From Candidatus Omnitrophota bacterium (lineage in GTDB: Bacteria; Omnitrophota; Gorgyraeia; Gygaellales; Profunditerraquicolaceae): a stretch of 6,109 nt of DNA. The notes under the pieces are model-generated. The model was given only the letters and a program-made list of their open reading frames with translations, did not search any database and was not told the origin of the DNA. This document shows, one piece after another, positions 1 to 5,413 of the stretch. The stretch's first letter is position 1. Each line of letters starts with the position of its first letter. The position numbers and the translations under genes were made by a program. The stretch spans positions 1-6,109 of the forward strand of contig JAQTMD010000098.1 of the NCBI GenBank assembly GCA_028714595.1. The letters run 5' to 3'.

Positions 1-1598
1 CCCGAATCGAACCAGACATCAAGGATGTCCGAGCCTTTGGAAAAATCGCTTCCCTTGCATTTCGGGCACTGAAGACCGCGGGGCACGAAATCGGTGACCG
101 GCCGGGTGAACCAGCAATCCGAGCCTTCGCCGGCAACGTACTGCCTGAAAGCATCGATGACCTCGGGCACCAGGAGTTCTTCTTTGCACTTCGAACAGAC
201 GATTGACGGGATGGGCACGCCCCAGTACCGCTGCCGTGAAAGACACCAATCGGGACGCAGTTGTATCATGGCCGAAATGCGTTCCCTGCCTGCCTCGGGG
301 ATAAAAGCGACGGCATCTTTTATTTCCCGAAGCAGCTTTTCACGCAAGCCGTTATGGTCGATCTTCAGGAACCATTGTTCGGTCGCCCGGAAGATTATGG
401 GGTTTTTACAACGCCAGCAGTGCGGGTACGAATGCCGGATATTCTCCGTCAACAACAGCGCGCCCTCGCTCTTCAACCTCTCGATGATAAGCGGGTTTGC
501 GTCATAGACGTTCCGGCCTTTGAATTCCTGCGCGGTAGCATCGAAGTTGCCTTTTGCGTCCACAGGCATGACCACATCCAGCTTGTGCTTGACGCCGGTC
601 AGAAAATCATCGGCGCCGTGGCCGGGCGCGGTATGCACCAGGCCCGTCCCCTCTTCCGAGGAGACATAGTCGGCCGTGACGACGCGGCCTTGACGCAGAT
701 TGAACGGGTGAACATAGGTCAGCCCTTCAAGATCTTTTCCTTTGACCTCGCGGATGACCTCGTATTTTTCAATGCCCATGCGCTCCAGGACCGGCAGGCG
801 TACATTGGCAATGATCAGGTTGCCCCTGGCGGTCTTTATATAGGAATAGAGGAAGTCGGGATGCACTGCCACTGCTACGTTGGCGACCAGTGTCCAGGGA
901 GTGGTAGTCCAGATGACCAGAAAGCTCTCGCCCGGAAACTGCGCAGCGTTCTCCAATTTGAATTTAACGAAAATAGACGGCGAGGCATGGTCCTCGTATT
1001 CGACCTCAGCCTCCGCCAACGCAGTCTCGCACCGATAACACCAGTTCACGGGCTTTAACCCCCGGTAGATGTAGCCTTTTTTCAGCAGGGTCAAAAACGA
1101 ACCGACGATGCTTTCTTCATAGTCATGGCTCAAGGTCAGATACGGATTGTCCCAATCGCCGAAAACGCCGAGGCGCTTGAATTCCTCCCGCTGAATGGCG
1201 ACATACCTCATGGCATAGTCATGCGCTTTCTTGCGGAATGCCGCCTGGTCGATCTGGTACTTGTTGATCTTGAGCTCCTTGAACAGCTGGTGCTCCACGG
1301 GCAGGCCGTGGCAGTCCCATCCCGGCACATACGGCGAATCATGCCCGCACATCGTCCTGTATTTGACGATGATGTCCTTGAGCGTTTTGTTCAGGGCATG
1401 GCCGATATGGATATTGCCGTTGGCATACGGCGGGCCGTCATGCAGGACATACCTTCCGTTCGGGTGCGGTTTCGCCCGGATCAGCCCGTAGAGGTCAAGC
1501 CCCTGCCATTTTCTGAGGAACTCCGGCTCCCTGCGCGGCAGGTCCGCCTTCATGGAAAAATCGGTCTTCGGTAGATTGAGCGTTTTCTTGTAATCCAT
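1..1598 (-). CDS. ileS: Isoleucyl-tRNA synthetase, N-terminal 532 residues (runs off the window)
   Basis: Cytoplasmic class Ia aminoacyl-tRNA synthetase that charges tRNA-Ile with isoleucine and edits misactivated valine. I translated the minus strand from the ATG at 1598 and found no stop before the window edge. The HIGH signature (HIGHA) is at residues 64-68, PGWDCHGLP at 92-100, the CP1 editing domain motifs TTTPWTL at 231-237 and EEGTGLVHTAPGHGADD at 315-331, SRQRYWG at 454-460 and DVWFDSG at 527-533. Cysteine pairs CYRC (187-190) with CWRC (394-397), and C468/C471 with C511/C514, look like the two zinc sites seen in bacterial IleRS. The family is usually about 930 residues, so the KMSKS loop and anticodon-binding domain lie beyond position 1. 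The start is 2 bp after the mtnP stop, and I see no good Shine-Dalgarno in front of it, which suggests translation coupled to mtnP. The gene appears intact as far as it goes. Confidence 0.98.
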   Translation of the reverse strand, partial: MDYKKTLNLPKTDFSMKADLPRREPEFLRKWQGLDLYGLIRAKPHPNGRYVLHDGPPYANGNIHIGHALNKTLKDIIVKYRTMCGHDSPYVPGWDCHGLPVEHQLFKELKINKYQIDQAAFRKKAHDYAMRYVAIQREEFKRLGVFGDWDNPYLTLSHDYEESIVGSFLTLLKKGYIYRGLKPVNWCYRCETALAEAEVEYEDHASPSIFVKFKLENAAQFPGESFLVIWTTTPWTLVANVAVAVHPDFLYSYIKTARGNLIIANVRLPVLERMGIEKYEVIREVKGKDLEGLTYVHPFNLRQGRVVTADYVSSEEGTGLVHTAPGHGADDFLTGVKHKLDVVMPVDAKGNFDATAQEFKGRNVYDANPLIIERLKSEGALLLTENIRHSYPHCWRCKNPIIFRATEQWFLKIDHNGLREKLLREIKDAVAFIPEAGRERISAMIQLRPDWCLSRQRYWGVPIPSIVCSKCKEELLVPEVIDAFRQYVAGEGSDCWFTRPVTDFVPRGLQCPKCKGSDFSKGSDILDVWFDS

Positions 1599-1600
1599 TT

Positions 1601-2461
1601 TTATTTAACGTATTTTCCGATGATGGGTTTCAGGTCCTTCTTTATCTTTGCAGGGATCATGGCGCGGTCGGTGATAATGGCGTCGGCCAGCGCTGAGCCG
1701 CAGGCGCATGAACGCCCGGCCGGGATGTCCGCGACGCATTGCCTGACGACCTTCTTGGCATTATCCACGTTCTTCAGCAGGTTCTTGATCACCATCTCTA
1801 CGGTCACGGATTCCTTGGAGGTATACCAGCAGTCATAGTCCGTGATTGCGGCAAGCGTCGCGTAACAGATCTCGGCCTCGCGCGCCAGCTTCGCCTCGGA
1901 CATGTTGGTCATACCGATGATATCCATGCCCCAGCTGCGGTAGAGGTTTGATTCCGCGCGCGTGGAGAACGCCGGGCCTTCGATCGTGATATAGGTGCCG
2001 CCGAAATGCACGGGGATGCCGAGCGCCCGTATACTCTCATGGAGCACGGTGCGTAACTCCCCGCAGAGGGGATCGGCGAAACTGATATGCGCCACAATGC
2101 CTTTCTCGAAAAAGGTCGTTTTCCTGGCCTGATTTGTCCTGTCCACGAACTGGTCAGGCAGGACAAATTCCAGGGGTTTGAGGTCCTGGCGCAGGCTGCC
2201 GCATGCAGTGACGGAGATGATGCGCTCAACCTCCAGTTTCTTCATGGCAAAAATATTTGCGCGGTAATTTACCTCGCTGGGGTTGATGAAATGGCCGCTG
2301 CCGTGGCGGGGCAGGAATACGACCTCCTTACCCGCCAGAGTTCCGACAGTGAGCGCATCCGACGGCCTGCCGAACGGCGTAGTCACTGAAATCCTCCTGA
2401 CCTTTGCCAGACCCTCGATCCGATATAACCCGCTTCCTCCGATGATGCCGATCCTGCCCAT
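1601..2461 (-). CDS. mtnP: S-methyl-5'-thioadenosine phosphorylase (MTAP/PNP family)
   Basis: Cytosolic enzyme that phosphorolyses methylthioadenosine, a by-product of polyamine synthesis and other SAM-using reactions, to adenine and methylthioribose-1-phosphate. The protein has 286 residues, normal for the family. The N-terminal phosphate-binding segment IGIIGGSG is at 4-11, FLPRHG at 49-54, NYRANI at 65-70, PDQFVDRT at 102-109, the substrate loop EGPAFSTRAES at 161-171 and TDYDCW at 207-212. The two aspartates of TDYDCW (D208, D210) are the usual sign of 6-aminopurine (adenine nucleoside) specificity, which argues for MTAP over a guanosine/inosine phosphorylase. A CxC pair (C252, C254) near the C-terminus resembles the disulfide motif known from archaeal MTAP II enzymes. 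The ATG is supported by AAGGAG at 2467-2472, five bases upstream. It lies 26 bp after proC and 2 bp before ileS, inside one operon. Activity on other nucleosides cannot be excluded from sequence. Confidence 0.95.
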   Translation of the reverse strand: MGRIGIIGGSGLYRIEGLAKVRRISVTTPFGRPSDALTVGTLAGKEVVFLPRHGSGHFINPSEVNYRANIFAMKKLEVERIISVTACGSLRQDLKPLEFVLPDQFVDRTNQARKTTFFEKGIVAHISFADPLCGELRTVLHESIRALGIPVHFGGTYITIEGPAFSTRAESNLYRSWGMDIIGMTNMSEAKLAREAEICYATLAAITDYDCWYTSKESVTVEMVIKNLLKNVDNAKKVVRQCVADIPAGRSCACGSALADAIITDRAMIPAKIKKDLKPIIGKYVK

Positions 2462-2487
2462 GGATGCTCCTTCCTCTATCCCTGGAA

Positions 2488-3312
2488 CTAACGCACAGAC
2501 AGCTCATCTGCGCGCTGTTTTGCCGCCAAAACCGCCGCATCGAGGTTTTTAATGTCTCCCCTCAAGACCTTGAGGCCCGCTTCGGTGGTTCCCCCCCGCG
2601 AGGCCACGCGGATACGCAGGATATCCGGGGACGTATGCGTCTCTTTTAGCACGGCAAGACTTCCTGTGGTCGTGGCCTCGGCCAGGAACTTTGCATTGGC
2701 AAGGCCAAACCCCACTTTCGACCCCGCGTCCTGCAAAGCCGGCATGAATTCGCTTTTGGCGAACGCATCCCATTGGTCTTGGGGCTTTGCGCGCACCAGG
2801 TCGAAGAAAAACCCCGGGCCGCTGCCCGAGACCGCGGTAGCCTGGTTCATCAGCCGCTCCTCGATGACCAGCGTCTTACCCAGACGGTTGAACAGCCCCT
2901 GGACGAACGATACGTCGATAGTGGTGGAACGGCTGCCCTTGGCGATACAGCTGATTCCCGCACCGACGGTGACGGCGAGGTTCGGCATGACGCGGACCAC
3001 GCGCCCTTTCCCGAGCCGCGACTCGATGAACCCCGTTGATATCCCGGCAGCTATGGAGACCAGCAGATGGCTTGAGACGAACCCGCAGGCCTCGTTCAAC
3101 AGTTTCTCGAAATCCTGCGGTTTGACTGCCAAAACGACCGTAGACGCGGCTTCAAAGACCTGCCCGAGGTCCGCTGTAACGGTCATGCCCGCGCAGCGGC
3201 TGGTCTTGGCCGAATCTTTATCAAAGACGAAAATCCTGTACCGCTCTTTGAGCCGCTCGGCAATAGCCGAACCCATGTTTCCGCACCCGAGCACCCCGAT
3301 CGTTAACGCCAT
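2488..3312 (-). CDS. proC: Pyrroline-5-carboxylate reductase
   Basis: Reduces pyrroline-5-carboxylate to proline with NAD(P)H, the last step of proline biosynthesis in the cytosol. It has 274 residues. The N-terminal Rossmann dinucleotide fold carries GCGNMG at 9-14, the VKP motif at 63-65, SIAAGIS at 86-92 and VRVMPN at 106-111. The C-terminal dimerisation/active-site domain has SGSGPGFFF at 162-170 and ASRGGTTEAG at 237-246, where many homologues have SPGGTT. Between SGSGP and the helix that starts near residue 193 there are about 17 more residues than in E. coli ProC (roughly 171-192), offset by a shorter N-terminal domain. The ATG is supported by AGGAG at 3321-3325, eight bases upstream. 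It follows yggS by 17 bp; yggS-proC is a widely conserved pair, which supports both calls. Confidence 0.95.
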   Translation of the reverse strand: MALTIGVLGCGNMGSAIAERLKERYRIFVFDKDSAKTSRCAGMTVTADLGQVFEAASTVVLAVKPQDFEKLLNEACGFVSSHLLVSIAAGISTGFIESRLGKGRVVRVMPNLAVTVGAGISCIAKGSRSTTIDVSFVQGLFNRLGKTLVIEERLMNQATAVSGSGPGFFFDLVRAKPQDQWDAFAKSEFMPALQDAGSKVGFGLANAKFLAEATTTGSLAVLKETHTSPDILRIRVASRGGTTEAGLKVLRGDIKNLDAAVLAAKQRADELSVR

Positions 3313-3329
3313 CTCTGCATCTCCTGCGG

Positions 3330-4022
3330 TTACGAGAAAAACGCCCTGCCGATACGCAGCAGGGTCGCTCCCTCTTCTATGGCAACCTCGAAATCATTGC
3401 TCATGCCCATGGAAAGAACGCGCAACTCGTAGTCAACGATGTGTAGTTCGTTCAGTCCGGCGAGCAGCCGGCGCAACTGCCTGAAGTACGGGCGGGCCTG
3501 TTCGGGGTCGTCGACCGCTGCCGCCACCGTCATCAGACCCTGCAACCGGATATGCGGCATGCCGACGACAGACTGCGACAGTTCCACAAGTCCCGCGGGC
3601 GCGACACCGTACTTTCCTTTCTCATTCGACGTGTTGACCTCGATCAGGACGTCCTGCGTTTTTGAGCACCCGGATGCCTGCCGTTCGATCGCTTCGGCCA
3701 GGTGCAGGCTGTCGAGCGAGTGGATCAGATCGAACATGCGCAGCGCTTCCGGCACCTTGTTCGTCTGCAAATGGCCGACCATGTGCACGCGCAGCGGGCG
3801 AAGCCGGGTGCCGGGCAATGCGAATTCCTGACAATGGACGCGGGCTTCCTGTACCCTGTTTTCTCCGATATCCAGGACCCCGGCGGCAAGGACCTGCCGG
3901 ATCTCGTCTTGAGTCCGGTCCTTCGCCACGCAGACAAGCGTCACCGATTGCGGCGGACGTTTTACCCGGGCGCACGCCGCGGCAATACGACCGAGGATCT
4001 GTTCACAATTGTCTTTGATCAC
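3330..4022 (-). CDS. yggS: YggS/PLPBP family pyridoxal phosphate homeostasis protein
   Basis: Single-domain PLP-binding protein of the alanine-racemase-like fold-type III group; the family buffers and delivers PLP and affects amino-acid metabolism, with no firmly established catalysis. The motifs are clear. Counting from the GTG at 4022, the PLP lysine is K34 in VCVAKD (K36 in E. coli YggS), followed by GENRVQEA at 53-60, HMVGHLQTNK at 80-89, LIEVNTSNEKGKYG at 126-139, LSMGMSNDF at 203-211 and RIGRAFF at 223-229. The length is 230 residues, typical for the family. I chose the GTG because the N-terminus VIKDNCEQI then matches the common family start (M-I-K-x-N-x-x-x-I). A TTG at 4043 in the same frame would add seven residues, but it lies at or upstream of the likely transcription start of the promoter at 4047-4074. 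No clear Shine-Dalgarno precedes either start. It is probably the first gene of the yggS-proC-mtnP-ileS unit. Confidence 0.94.
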   Translation of the reverse strand: MIKDNCEQILGRIAAACARVKRPPQSVTLVCVAKDRTQDEIRQVLAAGVLDIGENRVQEARVHCQEFALPGTRLRPLRVHMVGHLQTNKVPEALRMFDLIHSLDSLHLAEAIERQASGCSKTQDVLIEVNTSNEKGKYGVAPAGLVELSQSVVGMPHIRLQGLMTVAAAVDDPEQARPYFRQLRRLLAGLNELHIVDYELRVLSMGMSNDFEVAIEEGATLLRIGRAFFS

Positions 4023-4046
4023 GGCACGATGGACTGTTGACAAAAT

Positions 4047-4074
4047 ATTATACCGCGCTGCCGCAAGGGGTCAA
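4047..4074 (-). promoter_or_regulatory. Sigma70-type promoter for the yggS-proC-mtnP-ileS unit
   Basis: Read on the minus strand, TTGACC (4074-4069) and TATAAT (4052-4047) are separated by 16 bp. That is five of six matches at -35, a perfect -10 and near-ideal spacing. Transcription would start around 4039-4041, giving a leader of about 17-20 nt before the GTG at 4022. It lies in the only intergenic gap above 50 bp in the window, at the change from division genes to housekeeping genes. Its activity is inferred. Confidence 0.72.
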
Positions 4075-4088
4075 TCCTTATTATCGGC

Positions 4089-4109
4089 GTCGCAGGCCCG
4101 CTGCGGGAC
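4089..4109 (-). repeat. Small imperfect stem-loop just after the ftsA stop
   Basis: GTC-GCAG pairs with CTGC-GAC around a 5-nt loop, with a 2-nt bulge on one arm (arms 4089-4095 and 4101-4109). It starts three bases after the ftsA stop codon. No run of U follows on the minus strand (the next bases are GCCGATAATAAGG), so it is a poor intrinsic terminator. It could stabilise or attenuate the ftsQA transcript, or be chance in GC-rich DNA. Confidence 0.3.
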
Positions 4110-4111
4110 TC

Positions 4112-5365
4112 CTAGAAATATTCCTGGTAGATCTCGGTGAGCTTATGGACGGCCTTCTTCAGAGGATGAACGGGAGGATGTTTTCCGTCGGGGGTCTTGG
4201 GACCGAACCCCTCCAGGCGCTTGCAGATAAGTCCCAGGGCGGTAAGATACGTGAGGTATTTTCTTCCCGAGAGCGCGCTGTTGCCTGCGACGGCGGAAGC
4301 GATCTGCGGGTCTCTCACCCGCGCGAACTCCACCGGTATGCCGAGGTGCGCCTCCACCATTTCCAGGAAACCTTCCTGCAGGATCGTGCGCCCGGTAAAG
4401 ATGCAGTGCCGGATATCGGCAAGCGGCACGGTCTTTTCCAGAACGTCCTTCAGCAGCAGACAGAGGCTCTTTGTCTTGGCGTTGAGGATATCGGCGACGT
4501 CTTTGTGCCTGATGGCAACGACTTCACCCTCTTTCCTGACCAGGACCTCCTTGCGTTCATCCAGCGCCAAGGGCTCATCGACGGGGCCGTGCGAGATCTT
4601 GAGCTCTGCGGCCAGTTCATAGGGAACGCTCATCCGCTCGGCCAGTTCACGGGTCAGGTCGCTGCCCCCCATGTGCAACAGCAGTATTTCCCTGACGACC
4701 CCGTCGCGAAACACCAGCACCTCGGTAATATCGAAACCCATGTCGATCAGGATGTTCGTCCCGTGCGCCAGAGACGCGTCAAAGACCACGTCGCTGGTAG
4801 CAAGCCCCGAGAAGAAGACCTCCCGCACCTCATAGCCTGCCTGGTGCACCGCATAGGTGACGGTCTGGATCATGGAGAGTTTCGCCGAGATGAGGTACAG
4901 GTCCACTGCCAGCTTGTGGGCGTAGAGCCCGAGCGGGTTACTGATGCCGGATTGGGCATCCACCGAGTAGCCGACCGGGATCTGATGTATCACTTCCTCG
5001 TCGATGGTCGAGCCGAGCACGAACGCCTGGTCTATGACTTTCTCCATGTCCAGCGTCGAGACCAGCTTGTTGCCGCGCTCTGCCAGCGGGATGATCGCCG
5101 TCGAGTGTTTTGTGGAGATATCCTGACCGGAGATGTTGGTATAGACGGCCTTGATGGGCACGCCCGATTTGGCCTTGAGGTTTTTCAACACCCTGCCGAT
5201 GGACTCGACGACCTCCGCCGAATCGATCACCGAGCCGTATCGCACGCCCCTGATATCCTGCGATTCAAAAAAGATGTCGACGATCTTCTTTCCCGCAAGT
5301 ACCGCCACCGCGGCAGCGATCTTGCTCGAGCCGATATCCAGGCCGCAGCTGTACTTCTTAAACAT
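4112..5365 (-). CDS. ftsA: Cell division protein FtsA (actin-like), with altered nucleotide motifs
   Basis: FtsA is an actin/Hsp70-superfamily ATP-binding protein that tethers FtsZ filaments to the inner membrane and recruits later divisome proteins. The 417-residue product (E. coli has 420) shows the phosphate-1 loop GLDIGSSKIAA at 8-18, an SHS2-type 1C domain at about 83-165 with NPLGL at 143-147, the HMGGSDLT segment at 231-238, and a C-terminal tail (LKKAVHKLTEIYQEYF, 402-417) resembling the FtsA membrane-targeting amphipathic helix. Two motifs are unusual. The phosphate-2 site reads IDMGFDITEV (207-216) in place of the expected DIGGGT, and the adenosine site reads FTGRTILQEG (323-332) in place of TGGG/TGGA. 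The ATG is supported by AGAAAGGA at 5371-5378, five bases upstream. ftsQ precedes it by 43 bp. No ftsZ follows, which is the usual partner and neighbour. MreB or PilM-like proteins are less likely given the 1C domain, tail and ftsQ linkage. Confidence 0.92.
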   Translation of the reverse strand: MFKKYSCGLDIGSSKIAAAVAVLAGKKIVDIFFESQDIRGVRYGSVIDSAEVVESIGRVLKNLKAKSGVPIKAVYTNISGQDISTKHSTAIIPLAERGNKLVSTLDMEKVIDQAFVLGSTIDEEVIHQIPVGYSVDAQSGISNPLGLYAHKLAVDLYLISAKLSMIQTVTYAVHQAGYEVREVFFSGLATSDVVFDASLAHGTNILIDMGFDITEVLVFRDGVVREILLLHMGGSDLTRELAERMSVPYELAAELKISHGPVDEPLALDERKEVLVRKEGEVVAIRHKDVADILNAKTKSLCLLLKDVLEKTVPLADIRHCIFTGRTILQEGFLEMVEAHLGIPVEFARVRDPQIASAVAGNSALSGRKYLTYLTALGLICKRLEGFGPKTPDGKHPPVHPLKKAVHKLTEIYQEYF

Positions 5366-5370
5366 GGGGA

Positions 5371-5378
5371 TCCTTTCT
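5371..5378 (-). promoter_or_regulatory. Ribosome binding site of ftsA
   Basis: The minus strand reads AGAAAGGA, then five bases, then the ATG at 5365. This fixes the ftsA start and shows ftsA is translated independently of ftsQ termination. Confidence 0.75.
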
Positions 5379-5399
5379 GAAGATTAAGCCGGGCGCGCG

Positions 5400-5413
5400 C
5401 GTAAGCACTTACG
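5400..5413. repeat. 14-bp inverted repeat over the ftsQ stop codon
   Basis: CGTAAG-CA-CTTACG is a perfect 6-bp inverted repeat with a 2-base spacer. It includes the ftsQ stop codon (TAA, 5411-5409) and abuts an alternating GC tract (5393-5401). It could form a small hairpin (5-bp stem, 4-nt loop) between ftsQ and ftsA. No U-tract follows, so it is not a standard terminator. Confidence 0.35.

Noticed and set aside
19..249. A short minus-strand open frame at the window edge
   Set aside because: It is in a different frame from ileS, which reads through this stretch to the DVWFDSG motif.
261..1058. A 265-codon plus-strand open frame opposite ileS
   Set aside because: The minus strand here encodes an uninterrupted IleRS with editing-domain motifs and cysteine pairs; the plus frame shows no known motif.
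1..1598. ileS as a truncated gene or pseudogene because KMSKS is missing
   Set aside because: The reading frame is open right to the window edge and stops at the point where the second half of the protein would continue, so the truncation comes from the window boundary.
2552..3484. A 310-codon plus-strand open frame across proC and the end of yggS
   Set aside because: Composition is Ser/Arg/Pro-rich without motifs, and it crosses two well-supported genes; a shadow frame.
4089..4109. Intrinsic terminator after ftsA
   Set aside because: The stem is short and bulged and no U-tract follows on the minus strand, so it is listed only as a weak stem-loop.
4037..5380. A 447-codon plus-strand open frame antisense to the whole of ftsA
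   Set aside because: It has no recognisable domain and is the mirror of a GC-rich real gene. ftsA on the other strand has clear family motifs, an RBS and operon context. Rare stops in the antisense frame explain it.
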